64,000 nt of DNA, taken from the NCBI RefSeq assembly GCF_914767665.1, contig NC_059502.1:16120001-16184000 (forward strand), given 5' to 3'. Below, one piece after another: positions 1 through 12,071 of this stretch. This DNA comes from Harmonia axyridis. Lineage: Eukaryota; Arthropoda; Insecta; Coleoptera; Coccinellidae. Position 1 is the first letter of the stretch, and the number at the start of each line of letters is the position of its first letter. Made by a program: the position numbers and the translations under genes. The notes beneath the pieces were generated by a model. It saw only the letters and a program-made list of their open reading frames with translations. It did no database searches and was not told where the DNA came from.

Positions 1-2780
1 TTAATTGAAAAAAATGGTATAACAGGCAACCATACAAAAGCTATCTCGATATTTACATGGCATAAGTAAGATGTCTAAAACACTGGTGTTCTCACTAATT
101 CTTCAAAAACCTCAAGATTAAATGGGCGACTTTGAAATACCATTTGAAATAAGAAAGTTTTTGACCAGTAGTGAATGTTTGAATATTAATTATTATAACT
201 CTGTAGAAATCATACAGAGTTGAAATTTTTTTCTGCATTGCAAGTAGCAATTATGTCTACTAGAAATAGTTATTTGTTTTACTAGGCATCGAAGTAGTAC
301 ATTGACTGCCGTGGCATATAGTTCATAGCCGAGTGTAGCGAGATTCGCGTCTCTGAAACAATGGAAAATAGAAAAAATCTGAAGACTTCATTAGTATCTC
401 TATATTGAATAATGGCTATGAACCAAATCTGTTGAAGTTATCTTCAAAAACAAATAAGTTATACAGAAAAAAAGAATATCTCGATTTTCAGGTGTTTCGA
501 GATATCTCGAGAACCATCGGATATATATTGGATCTGTTAACACCAACACACTCATCCCTAAAAATCGCAACTTTTTTGTAATTCAAGCAACCCTGCATCT
601 CTAGCGGTTTTCGATATCCCTGTTGTGTCCCTTTAAATAGTTCTTACCCTGTAAATCACAACAACTAGAATCAAATCAAAAATTCGACGAAAGCGGAAAA
701 CATAAAAATTTAAAAACCTCAATCAATTACGATTGCAATCATAGCATGCTATTATAATTCACTATCGTACAGTCACTGTAGAAAATTGAGCCGCTTAATA
801 TTTCCGACAATTGCAACATCAACTTCAACCCTTAATGAGCTCCACGATAAGCACAAAATAAACTCTACATGAATTTTATTCCCCTATTGATAAATATTAT
901 TACACCATTAGGAAGTTACCTTCGAACCCAAGTTGTAATTTCAGTTCATGTTTTGTATACACTCTGTGCAACAGTGTTCTCCAATTCACCTGAATGGGCA
1001 TTATATATCAATTATAATAACATTAGTTGAATGGAAAACATGCATAACGCATTTAGTTGCTCCATATTTAGGGTGTGAGTTATCCGCCTCTAAAGTGGAG
1101 TATAACATCGTTGCCTCAAAACAATTTGGGGAATGATAGGGTGATGGAATGTTGGAGCTGAATATTTTCATTGTTTCGTTGACCTATTAATGCACGATGA
1201 GGTCCAAATGGCCATCAAAATTCCCACCTTGGTTGCCACACAGTCGAAATCTTCTTTTTCAGTGAGAGGAATGTAATGTATAGGTTTTCAGGAACGCTGA
1301 TATGATCAGAAGATATATACCGTCAGTTCGTTAAATCTTACTATACCCCTTCATTAAAAATTGTATCTGTTGTATCCCCAATATGCAATTTTTACATTGC
1401 ACGAAACCAAAATTGCGCGTGATTGACTGTTACAGTATCATGACCATATACAATTTTTTTTCAGCAGCCTGGCTTTAATTTTTGCCTTCATCTTAAAACT
1501 GTGAACTATAGCATATTTTTTCCTTGCTAGTGTTCATATTTGACGAGCGCTCGAACTAAATTTAGTCAACTGATCATAAAAGTTTTTGTAGTACGAGATC
1601 TCTTTATAATGCCATCCAGTGGAACCCTGAAAATCAATACGAATGTTAAAGACATAACAAACAAGCATGCTAGACATTTATGGCAAAGACTTCAATGGGA
1701 TACTCTTATAAATTAATAGACTAATACTCAATAAAGATTATCAAAATATATTTAAAAGAACACTAATTAGGATAGCGGTCAGATTAGAGTTCATCGCACT
1801 AAAATCAACTATGAAGGAGTTATATATTTTTTAAATTACATATACTAGGTTTAATTCTGATGATATCCTAGCATTATTTCTTCATTTTCCCATCGAATCC
1901 TATTCAAGAAGACGATGCGATTTCTCACGCTATTTTATATCGTATCGAATTAAAGTGATCAGTAGACCGTATCTCTCTGATCCAGCAGACAAACACAATC
2001 TTTTTTCTAGAATAAAGTCAGTTGTTAATCAGCTCCTTGCACTATTCACTCAAGAGGTATCAAAGGAAAAGAATTTGAAAAGGTTGTTATGCTATGAAAT
2101 GCTCCAGAAATAAATTGGAATGGCTGCTTGAGCTATAGGTTTGTAATGATTCTTACTGAAATAACCGGATATAGACATAAAATATTTGAATAAATAACAA
2201 TTCGAAATTTTATTGGGTTTGAAAATATAGTGAAATATCAATACTTCCGAAATTTCAATAGATGAGGAAACAAAATTAAAAATGAGTTTTCAAGTGCATG
2301 GTGCATCAAAATAATTATTTTGATGAGAGATATCTTCCTCAGAAACTAGTAAAATTTCAAAGGGTTTTTCAATAATAATAATAATATTTCGTTTTCAATA
2401 GCCCGCTATCTCGACAATTTTGTAGATTTTCTACATTTGACAAGTAAAAACTACGCCATTACTAAAATCAGCAAGCTACACACTTCAAAAAAAGTATTGA
2501 AATTGTTAAAATTTTGCAGCTACAGTTCGCTAAACTAAAGCACTCTTCAAATAATTGTAACATTATGGAAATTATACAGTTCATACCATTTTCGCATAAA
2601 CTAAATTAATAATGTTATAAAGATAACATATTCTGCTGATATTCCTTTTACGCATAAGAATATTGGAGTCCTTATATCGGCAGAAAAGGATATTATATCT
2701 GAAAATAATATTGGAAATAAAACGATTTCCAACATCTGTTTACCATCATTGTACGTGCCTGAAGTATATATGAACAATTT
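1..2780. other. AT-rich sequence with no recognised gene
   Basis: Only short chance open frames occur here, none with a recognisable domain or codon pattern. A short ATA/AAT run lies near 2380. I see no transposon ends, tRNA or exon-like signal that I can support. Confidence 0.6.
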
Positions 2781-2784
2781 TGAC

Positions 2785-2850
2785 CGCCTTTGTGGCGCAG
2801 TTGTTAAGACCCTGCAGACATCGTAGGGGTGCAGGGTTGTGGTCCAGGTT
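2785..2850 (+). repeat. possible tRNA-derived SINE head
   Basis: The stretch has a tRNA-like layout. A TGGCGCAGTTGTTAAG block at about 2792 resembles the pol III A box and D arm. A CCCT/AGGG pair could form the anticodon stem. A GGTTGTGGTCC block at about 2833 resembles a B box with one extra base. It is GC-rich against AT-rich flanks and lacks a good acceptor stem, so it is more likely a SINE head than a tRNA gene. I see no second copy in the window, so the family is unconfirmed. Confidence 0.35.
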
Positions 2851-2965
2851 TTTATATTTGTTAATTTATAGCAAATTTTCTTTTTCTCCAAATGATTTTG
2901 GATCGAATACACATGTGAGGATCTATTGTATGTGCATATGTGGGGATTCATTCACTTTTTTTTAA

Positions 2966-3298
2966 TATTAATTTTGGGATTGCATTATTTTCTTTGGTTT
3001 TTATATGGAAAATTTTCTACATCAGGAATTTTATTTCTTTTGACTTCATTCTTCTATTTATATTGAATGAGCAGTGTTCTCTAGTTTCACGACATATATC
3101 TTCACAATATATGATAGAAAAACAGGAATTTCAGGAATTAAATCGAATATTATTATGGATTTTCCAATAAAGAATTATTCATCAAATTAAATTGAAAGTG
3201 AAAGATCCAGCAAATTTATTGAATATTCAATCAAAATTCAAATATAATTCATGTCAGTTTGTTTTGTACGTTATAATTATTGTCGAGAATTTCAGATA
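2966..3298. other. no gene seen
   Basis: AT-rich sequence between the SINE-like head and the next transposon. One 76-codon open frame starting at 2940 has no recognisable domain and is probably chance. Confidence 0.5.
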
Positions 3299-3300
3299 TA

Positions 3301-3980
3301 CAGGGTGGTTCAGAAAAAAGTCTAGTTCCTGCGGGGCTTATAACTTCTGATAGGACAGCCATAGAGAGATCAATACATCCAGGTCAAACCTGAAAAGAAT
3401 ACAGGTGCTGCAGAACAAAGCTATAAGAGCCCTTTACGGGTTTCCTTATGACACGTCAACAACTGTGTTATACAGAGAAACAAAGTTGATGAAATTCGAC
3501 AAAATACTTATTCTCAACCAGTACAAATTGATCTATAAAGTTAATGATAATCTTGTCAAAAATGATTTACTGTTGGGGAAATCTGGTGAGTTGCATTAAC
3601 ATAATACCAGAAATAGGGATAAATTTCGTCTCAAGAAAGTACATTCTGAACTGAGCAGAAGATTTCCTGTTTATTCAAGTATGAAGGAATACAACAACTT
3701 ACCTATATCTTTGAGACAGTGTGATGGTTATTTGAAATTTGTAAAGTGTATTAAATCTTATATTCTATTGAAACAACTCAGCTGATTTGTAGATTTAATG
3801 TGATAATAAAAAAAACCTTTAGCAGTTTTTTTCTGAAATAAGAGATAAGCTTAATTTCAAAAGGAATCCATAAGGAAATTCAAATTGAGGATATGAGGAA
3901 TATTATGCGAAAGGTTTGAGCACTCTCCTATCAAAAGTTATAAGCCTCGAAAATAAGGGACTTCATTGTGAACCGCCCTG
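3301..3980. mobile_element. MITE with about 57-bp terminal inverted repeats
   Basis: The left end reads CAGGGTGGTTCA and the right end, reversed, reads CAGGGCGGTTCA. Both then share GGCTTATAACTT and TGATAGGA, so the inverted repeats run about 57 bp with mismatches. TA dinucleotides at 3299-3300 and 3981-3982 are the expected target duplication of Tc1/mariner-type elements. It carries no transposase, so it is non-autonomous. Its centre is occupied by the tail of a LINE. Confidence 0.75.
3372..3785 (+). pseudogene. C-terminal remnant of a non-LTR reverse transcriptase
   Basis: One frame reads through about 138 codons with a single TAA at 3597-3599. It starts around NLKRIQVLQNKAIR at 3387, passes HNTRNRDKFRL at 3600, and ends EYNNLPISLR and a TGA at 3783-3785. 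These are hallmarks of the region after the reverse-transcriptase domain in Jockey/CR1-like LINEs. A T/A-rich tail with AATAAAAAAAA follows at about 3802. The catalytic part is absent, so this is a 5'-truncated copy that appears to have inserted into the surrounding MITE. It is non-functional. Confidence 0.7.
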
Positions 3981-4126
3981 TAGAACGTAGATAGATGGTT
4001 TTGGAAATATTTTTCTATAGCAAGGGAGATAGAAAAAAATATGAAAATAAATTTTAAGATAGATGAGTGGCATTAGTTTGTGATCAGAAAATTGATTTTG
4101 ATATACTTATTGAATGAATTCAATTA

Positions 4127-5709
4127 CACTGCTCAACAATTGATAGGGATCACTTACTTGTTCTAAATTTATTTCTGAAATATTCGCTCCAAGATTATAA
4201 ATTTAGTCAGATATCAGAGTATTTTCAGTTGATAATATGGTTCACTTGAGAAAAGAATGAAAAAATGGAAAGTTGGAGAGAAAAAAAGACTTTATTAGGA
4301 ACACTCAAAATTCTGTGTTTGAATAACATAAAAATTTTATGATGAAACCACAAGAAGGCTGAAGTTTCGGTTAAGCTAGTACCTAGTTGGTCCCCCACGA
4401 GCTCGTCTCAAGCATTCTACCCTACGAAGCATCCTTTCGATCAAACGATTTATAAAATTTTGGGGCAAATTCGTCCAAATATCCCGTAAAGCGTTAGAAA
4501 GGTCCTCCAGGTTATTGATCGGTTGTTCTAAGGTTGACAATTGTCTAGACATCTCAGACCAGACATGTTCGATACAATTCATGTCTGGAGAGTGAGCTGG
4601 CCAGTCCATCCTATCAATAGCATGAGTTTCTAGCGCTTCATTAACCAGACGACTACGGTGTGGATGGGCATTATCGTCAATTAAAATGAAATTCTCGCCC
4701 ACGGCAGCCGCAAACGGAACAATTATGGGTTCAATAATCATATCGTGATATCTCTGGCTGGTCATGGTGGTGTTCTGCAGAACAACCAACTCTGTGCGTT
4801 GGTTCAAACAAATGCCTCCCCATACACATATAGAACCTCCGCCAAAAGCTGTTGTGGGTACCATAAACTATTCTGCATACCTTCGACCTCTTTCCCTCCA
4901 AGCAAGAATACGTCCATCGGAGTTGACCAAACGAAATCTAGACTCATCCGTAAATAAACATCGGCTCCAATCTTCAAGTGTCCAATTGCGGTGCTCCTCA
5001 GCCCATTGCCGTCGATGAACCCGGTGTTCCCTATTCAAACGGGGATGTTGTACCCTCCTACGTGCTCTTAAACCACGAACATGTAGTCGTCGTCTTACAG
5101 TCTGGTTCGAAATTAGAACTCCTGTTGCAACTCTCAGTGATCTATTGAGCCGCGACGCCGGGTAAGTGGGATTTCTCCTAGCATTGAGGATCAAAAGACG
5201 ATCTTGGGCAGCTGTTGTACTGCGCTGCCGACCTCCCCCACGAACATAAGCTACTGAGTTGTTTTGGATGAACCTATTCCAAGCCCGACTCACGACACTT
5301 TGCGAAACATTCAACCGCCGGGACACTTCTCGCTGGGACAAACCTTCCTGTATCCACCGTATGATTTGGTCCAGTTGCACAGGAGCCAAACATCTTCTCG
5401 GCATGACTGATAAGCTGATATTATTCTCATTTCTTCAATTATTGTCACCTTATGTGTTTGAACGAGAGAAAAAATAGATTTAATAACAAATACCACATTG
5501 CTTTTCACTCCACCTGTAACAGCCTACAGATAATAATCGATTTTGTGAACAAGAGCCGATGAAGTGAGGAAGACTTTGATATAATCAACTCAAAACATCT
5601 TTACTTTTTCCTTAGAGAATATATAATGTACAGATATTCACGAGATAACTTGAAAAAAATACAAATGAAGAGAAGTTCATAAGTGATCCCTAGCAATTGT
5701 TGATCTGTG
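4127..5709 (-). mobile_element. Tc1-like DNA transposon, nearly intact
   Basis: Both ends begin CAC then TCAACAATTG, then TAGGGATCACTTA when read inward. This gives inverted repeats of about 28 bp with three mismatches. TA target duplications sit at 4125-4126 and 5710-5711. The element is 1583 bp, a normal Tc1 size, and encodes one transposase on the minus strand. High similarity between its ends and a single coding defect suggest a young insertion. Confidence 0.9.
4376..5404 (-). pseudogene. Tc1 family transposase (DD34E) with one in-frame stop
   Basis: Cut-and-paste transposase of the IS630-Tc1-mariner superfamily. The frame runs 342 codons, the usual Tc1 length. Residues about 10-50 form the first helix-turn-helix (GLSQREVSRRLNVSQ), a GGGRQRS hook lies near 57, and a second DNA-binding half runs to about 130. 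The catalytic triad is visible: D153 in FTDESRF, D244 in LIDDNAHPH and E279 in SPDMNCIEHVW, with 34 residues between the last two. The only break is a TAG at 4868-4870 (codon 179), between the first and second catalytic residues, with the same frame continuing on both sides. The start at 5404 (MPRRCLAP) fits relatives. The broken copy is presumably inactive. Confidence 0.92.
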
Positions 5710-5711
5710 TA

Positions 5712-6605
5712 TATAAAACTTCACTTCAAAAACCTAATATCGATATACCATCAAGTCAAGATAACCCTTTAGAATGGAATTCAGCTTTTGCTTCTTCCGT
5801 GCAGATTAAATCAAACACATTCCCTTAATTTCGAAAGTAGATGATTTACGACATGCATGATTAATACTCGGAAACATTATCAATCGCGAAGCTTTAATTA
5901 TAATTTAAAAATTTACATTTCTCCAAAGTTCTTCCATTCGCCGCACAGATCTGAGGTACTCGTAGAAATTCTGATTTTAATGCTGAGTATAATTAATCTT
6001 TCTCTTGTGATTTAATGAGGTTTTTTTCCGTTGATTTTTCATTCAAGGGCTTCACTCTGGCTCCCCCGTTTTTCTTTGTTTGGAACGTTCAAATTTGAAT
6101 TTTCCACGTCTTTCATTATCACATTCCCGAGAAGCTGTGTTTAGTTTGTCGTTGGCGATCAGGAACTTTTGAAACTCATTGGATTCGAAGTCTACTGTTC
6201 CTTCTCACTGCCTATTTGGAAAAATCAACTTTTCATTAATCAAACATTTTAGAATCTAAAAATGAAGGCATTATCAGTCTTAGAACAAACCCTTTGAGTC
6301 TCAATAATCTGGCTGAACGAAACAAATTTAGAAGTGCTTTCCATCAGATTTTCAGGGTAATTTATGTGTAGGTGAGACTTTATTTGAATATGACCATATT
6401 GTTAAATATAATTATTCGAAATAATTAGATTAAAGAGGAATTTTTAGTATATTCCTCTTTAATGTTCGATAACAAAACATTTCATTGTGTATCAAGTACT
6501 GATTTCCTGTGTTGTACTTTGATATTTACCTTTAGATTTGTTTTGATTTTATAGTTATCTTCGGATAACTTCTGAAATAGTGAGAAAATCAGGTGGTCTA
6601 CATAA
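5712..6605. other. no gene seen
   Basis: Unique AT-rich sequence with no recognisable coding domain, inverted repeat or RNA gene. Confidence 0.5.
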
Positions 6606-6725
6606 CCCATAGTTCCATAGAGCCGATAAAATCTCGAAGCTTGGGTTAGATCAGATAGATTGATTAAAGTAACCTCTGGTCTTGAACACACTTCAAGCAA
6701 CTCAGTTGATATATGAAATAACTTG
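6606..6725 (+). repeat. LINE 3'-UTR-like fragment, copy 1
   Basis: This stretch matches 7905-8068, sharing GATAAAATCTCGAAGCTTGG, then TTAGAT, ATAGAT and AACCTCTxGT blocks in the same order. Because the second copy directly follows the C-terminus of a LINE reading frame, both are probably 3'-untranslated pieces of that LINE family. A 115-codon frame on the other strand (6482-6829) overlaps it and is probably chance. Confidence 0.55.
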
Positions 6726-7111
6726 GGGATGTAACCCAAAAATCCTTCGATGAATGTCATGATTGTGAGACCATAATAAATTATGCGACAATAGTCTGGA
6801 ATGCCACAGCACTCCAGAACAGTCCTCAATATATTACAAAGGTAAGCCTGTGTTTATATCACTGGAGCTATTATGTGAGACCGTACCTAACTAGAACATG
6901 GAGATAATTACAGATTTTTTAAGATTGTGATAGAAATATTAGTTCATGAGCTCATTTCAACATTATCCAGGAAAGGTACCGGCAATCAGAGAATCAGTAA
7001 TGAAGCCTGGTCCTCTTTGACCAATTACATACTAGCATCTGGAAAACTTTCACAATGAAACTAAGTATAAAAGAAGATTAGGAAACGGAATCCGCAATCC
7101 CAGCTCTCAAA

Positions 7112-7839
7112 AAGAATACCATCAGATGGTACACGGATGGTTTCGATCACATGGCGGAGATTGCCGTTGGAGTATTCAGGGCTGGCATCAGATGCTCACT
7201 ATCGCTAGGTTGCTAGTTTGCTGTCCTAATGCCTTTCATCAGGCAGAGATACTCGGAATCAAAAGATGTGTGGAAATGAACCTAGTAGGAAACGTGATAT
7301 TACATTCTGGCATTAAGACTGTAATCAAAGTATTAAGCTCACTGGTCGAAATCGAAAGTGTTTTTTATACAACTTGTTTTGTTTGATTGAAATGTTCCAT
7401 TTGCTCTGGTAATATCGATTCCAATAATATCTATGTGACTGGTCACCATTGGTCCAGATTTGGTATAGATAAATGTACCTACAAAAAAAAATTCAGTAGA
7501 GGGATCATTGAAAAAAGTTTTTCTGGAACATTGTTCTGCAAGATCTTAAAAGTATCTGGATCTAAGCAAGAAGCGCTACACATCCTCACTGGATTCCTCA
7601 TAGAACATTATCGCCTCAGGGAGCACCTCATGAGAATGAGTCTAGCAGAAAACGAGGAGTTAAGATTCAGCGGTGAGGGGAAGAAACTCCTGATAACCTG
7701 GTGTTGGAATGCCTGGCCGTCGCTATACAATGCAAAATGCTTTGGACAAGAGACATGTGGAGGTGAAGAAGTCACTTTCTTGAAGTCATCCCAGATACTG
7801 GAGTTCATAAGAACTCTGAAACTGGAGGACGAGCCATAG
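7112..7839 (+). pseudogene. I-clade LINE ORF2 remnant: RNase H and C-terminal region
   Basis: This is the end of a LINE polyprotein that carried an RNase H domain. The motif WYTDG at about 7127 matches the first RNase H aspartate strand. HQAEILGIKRCVE near 7240 matches the QAE helix but is in another reading frame, so a frameshift lies between. From about 7561 a frame reads LTGFLIEHYRLREHL, then RMSLAENEE, resembling the tail region (LTGH...HL.RMGL) after RNase H in I/LOA/R1-type LINEs. The cysteines expected there are mutated. The frame ends at a TAG at 7837. The copy is old and non-functional. Confidence 0.6.
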
Positions 7840-8070
7840 ACTCTGATGGGGGTCAAATGAGACCAATATAGGTCACGGTGTAATGAAACCTCCTTCTAAA
7901 TCTAGTCCATTGTACAATAGAGCAGATAAAATCTCGAAGCTTGGTTTAGATTGGATAGATCGATCAAACTGACCTCTTGTTTGAAAATTTCAATAGTAAT
8001 ACCACTAGTGATGATATCATAACGAAAGGTGGTGTTTTCTTCCAGCAACGCAGTTAAGTTATGAAATAAA
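7840..8070 (+). repeat. 3'-UTR of the decayed LINE, copy 2
   Basis: The stretch directly follows the LINE stop codon. Its 7905-8068 part repeats 6606-6725 with an insertion of about 45 bp in the middle. GGTCACGGTGTAATGAAACC right after the stop resembles the start of many LINE 3' untranslated regions. Confidence 0.5.
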
Positions 8071-9070
8071 AGACATACCTACATATAGGATAAATTCAAC
8101 TACAAGTTACGAGTTGTATTCTGTTGAATTATTTCACGAACAAAGTGAAATATCAAAAACTTTATATTGGTGAGAGACTGTCCGTATCCATGGTTATGTC
8201 GTTGAAAACGCCAAAGTTCTCAGACCAATCAAATTTTGGAGACAGCTGGTGCTTTCTCGATGATACCAGCTGCCTTTTGTTTGTGATTGCTCAAATAGAG
8301 TAAAAATTTTGATATGAGACATATAATGACTCATTTCGTTGTATAAAAAACACAACATTCAAAGACATAACGTGTTTGAAATGTTGCCAACTCAGTAATC
8401 TCTTAGTTCGCTCACAGTTCAAAATGAACAGTTATTTTCCGTTGAGACCTCGTTCAGTAAGCCGCCGACGAGCGGAAACAAAACTCAAATCATCATAAAA
8501 GAGAGATATTCCAGATATTCGAAATATCCCAGCACCCATCACATTTCGATTTCAATCTTCCCGACCTCAGAGAAATATCATCAAAATTCAAACCGCAATT
8601 GGTAGATTGGCTTGACGACTGCCACGCCCACTTCGGTTCCCGCGAAGGAGCATTAACGGATATAAGGGGATGTGATGGGGCTGTCATTATGACTCGGAGG
8701 TGTAATATCCGGCAACAAACATTCCAATTTTTCCTAATCAAATTTCCCGAGACGTATTGGGTATTTCATTCACCCCAAGTTTGTCGGTTATTAATTACAT
8801 TTAGTGCTCGTGGCGGAAATTTGGTGAATTGAAAAATGTATTCCCTCATTCTGTGGATGCAAACTGTTGCTTGACAGAAAAGGAACGTGTTTACAAAGCA
8901 CAACTCAATCATTTAGGTATGACTTCTCTTTATATTCAATTCCTACGAACATATTAAAAGAGATTGGATCAGATAAGCACATACTCATCTATTTAGGGAC
9001 ACTCCAGCGTATTTACAACAACTTTGGACGTCAATGAGATAGCTAGATCGGTGCTATTTTCCTTCAAATC
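8071..9070. other. no gene seen
   Basis: The sequence is slightly more GC-rich at 8590-8700, with overlapping open frames of about 80 codons on both strands. None shows a recognisable domain. I see no repeat ends. Confidence 0.45.
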
Positions 9071-9560
9071 TAATAATAGAGAGAATTTGAACGTATGAAC
9101 CTGTAGAATTTCTCAAAACTATTCCCGTGCACGACAAATATAGTGAATACTATGCGTGGTTTAAATCCACAAGTTCCTGCAGAACTAGCACCTGATCAGT
9201 CTTCTCTCGTGCATAGGAAAGATAATGAAAAGATTGAGGGCAATAATTGAAGATCATACAGATTGAACATTTCGATTTTCAAACTCCAAGGTACAAAAAG
9301 TGCTCTGAGTAGTGGAACAAATCACAGGGTCTGTATCTAGGACGTGGCCAAAATGTTTGAAAAAGTATAGTACAATGGCCCAAAGGATTGCTGTGCAAAC
9401 TGCTTGCAGCCGGTTTTTCTTTCTTCATGGTTCAACTAGTCGCCTCTTACCTGCATTCTTGCAAATTTGGAGCCAACGTTGAGGGAGTACTTTCTTCAGA
9501 GAGGACACTTTAGGCCGGAGTCCCACAGGGATCTCTTCTGCAACCGTTATTGTTCACATT
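9071..9560 (+). pseudogene. Jockey-like reverse transcriptase relic, copy A
   Basis: This is a badly decayed LINE reverse transcriptase. A frame near 9190 reads close to the RPISLL..GKIMKRL region found upstream of the first catalytic motif, and LQxYKSAL-like residues follow near 9290. A later frame reads VASYLHS, VEGVLSS and then AGVPQGSLL (about 9515), the conserved motif-B loop. Several frameshifts and stops separate these blocks. The segments at 9081-9125 and 9305-9550 recur in the next 500 bp. Confidence 0.6.
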
Positions 9561-9574
9561 ATATGAATCTGACA

Positions 9575-10110
9575 TGAGAATTTGAATTTGAATGTATGAA
9601 CCTGTAGAATTCCTCAAAACTATTCTTTGAGTAGTGGAACAAATCACAGGGGCTGTATTTTTGGACGTGGCCAAAATGTTAGATGAAATTTGGTACAATG
9701 GTCCAAAAGATTGCTATACAAACTGCTTGCGGCCGGTTTTCCTTTCTTCATGGTTCAACTAGTTGCCTCATACCTGTATTCTCGCAAATTTAGAGTCTAC
9801 GTCGAGGGAGTACTGTCTTCAGCCTGAGTCCCGCAGGGATCTGTGCTGTGATCGTTATAAATACATTATATGAATCTGACATGTCGAATAGCAGGAAAGT
9901 TTCCATGGCATATTAAGGTGATGATACCGCCATTCTTGCCAGTTCGTGGTGTCCTAATATGGCAACGAAATACCTGCAAGAAGCCATTTTGAGACTTCAA
10001 TAAGGGTGGCTCGATGAATAATTAAAAAGCAAGGCTATCCTCTTCATCCGAAAAAGAAAAGATCTTCATGGACACGTTGTAGTGTTCGGTAGGAGATCGA
10101 GAAGAAAGAT
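9575..10110 (+). pseudogene. Jockey-like reverse transcriptase relic, copy B
   Basis: This is a second, partly overlapping copy of the same gene piece. VEQITGAVFLDVAKMLDEIW at about 9637 is motif A with its catalytic aspartate. The motif-B region recurs but has lost its VPQGS reading frame. GDDTAILASS at about 9918 is motif C, and a following frame reads MATKYLQEAI, then KRKDLHG. Many stops show it is inactive. Copy A carries the part before motif A and both carry A to B, so the locus is a rearranged or duplicated LINE. Confidence 0.65.
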
Positions 10111-12069
10111 ATGGAAATATGTGTATTAAGTGATCAATAAATTCACCAGGACTTCAATTTCCATATAAATTGCGGAGCACTTGGTAAACGCAGAAGTTAC
10201 GGCCTATTATCTATTTATTATTCGTTCAATCGATAGTTTTAAAGTATGAATGGAGAATATTGGAGTAGCAATTTGTTTCTGAGCAACAGGAACAGCTTGG
10301 GAGAAATACACTCCAATATATACACATAGACAAAATGAAATTACTCTTTGCTTTTCATAATAGAAAATATAGGGCTTCAAATATGTTTCACAATAATCAT
10401 CTAATCATCAAAGTAGTCAAGTGATTAATCATCATTTTCTTTCATCACTGTATTCAATCTAACTTATGAGAGCACATTGTATCACTAGTACCAGAAATAG
10501 AGTAAACATTCCGCCAGAAGCTTACTTCAATACTAATTGAAGTTTGTCCACTCCAATCTTGCACGAAGAAGCGAACGTCTTGATTTTTAGTAGTTTTCTA
10601 CTGGCTATAAGGCGGGGAAAAGATTTTAGGTAATAAAAAAAATGACGCGACAAAATGGCGAATGCGCTGATGTCAGATTGCTTCTAGTAATTTTTTAAAA
10701 GGTTTCAATTTGGAATAGTGGTTTGTCAGAAATTTTCAAGAGAGTGTACGCAAAAACATCAAAAAGTTATGGTTAGAGATGAATGGTTTAGTGACGCATG
10801 GTGAACAAACAGACATACTTCTCTTTTATTTAATTAATTATTAATTTAGTGAATTATAATGTAGTTACTTCAACTTCAGTATAGATAAAAATGTTCTGGA
10901 GAATATAGAATGAATTTTTCCTATTAACGAACTAGTCTTTAAAAGATTCAGGTCGAGAGACCTAGACGGAGACTACCTTTTGCTCAAAATTAAAAAATTA
11001 CAAACAGTTGGGACTGCAATTTCTGTGCGCAAAAAAAAAGCCAAGCACTGGAGGCTATATTGGAGGTAGTTTTCTCAATTCAAGTAAGATAAAAATTAAT
11101 CACTGAGCCCTTACTAGCTCCATATTTTTCCAGTTAAAATTTATGCAACATGTTGAAGAAGTCTAAGATTCAAACAACTGCATTTGAACAAATATTTTGC
11201 CATAATTATGCGTCAATGATCAAATGTAACTTTGAAGTTACAACTTCAAAACAACGTCCAACCTCTAGAAACACAAACACTTTTTATGAAAGTATTAGAG
11301 TTATATAGTAATCTTTATCTGGCGAAGTAGAAATACCAAATCCCCCATCATATCTGAATACAGTGGATAAATAAAAAGCAGGATTGAAAAAGATATCGTT
11401 GAAAATCTTCTGAGAGAATACTTGAATTGCATTCTTTTATTGGAGCTTCATGTAGGAAACATGGGGAAAATATCCTGTTTATCCTTATTCCGTTTTCTTA
11501 GAAGTGTATAGTCCACTTGAAGCTTATATCACTTATATATAGACCCCTTTGCCAGCATCAATTCGAATACTCCCCAAAGAAAACTCAAAGCAGTGTACTT
11601 TAGAAAAGGAAAATATCATGTCAAACATAGCAAAAATTTCCGATATGGAATGTTTCACATAGGTCCTTTGTGGATGGCAAACAAGATTTTCCAGTTATAA
11701 AATACGAAACAAACTGCATTGATATTTCGAGGCATTTGCTTCGCTGACGTGCCCAGTCCGCAATATCCAATATAGCGTCGCCGTCTGTGAAAATAAGGAG
11801 AGTAAATAAGATATGCAAAACTTGTATCTTCTCAGCATACAGATTACGAGGGTGAGGGGATCGTGGCCTAATTTCAGTCATGTTTTTTATTCAGGTAATG
11901 AATACCAACTGTTGGAATGATATGAGTTTAAATTGAGGTATTTTGCTTTTCGCTCATTGGTTGCTTCAGATCCCTATGTTGATTTTACGTACGTAATATA
12001 TTTCTGTATATTTGAAGGTGGTGATTGGGATACAGAGAGTGGAGTGACTTGAATTAATCCGTTATGTTA
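10111..12069. other. no gene seen
   Basis: AT-rich unique sequence. It contains one copy of the ATGGCGAATGCGC motif (about 10655), which recurs elsewhere in the window. An 86-codon minus-strand frame at 11621-11881 has no recognisable domain. Confidence 0.5.
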
Positions 12070-12071
12070 TA

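Noticed and set aside
6482..6829. 115-codon minus-strand protein
   Set aside because: It overlaps a repeat shared with a LINE 3' untranslated region and has no domain or gene-like context.
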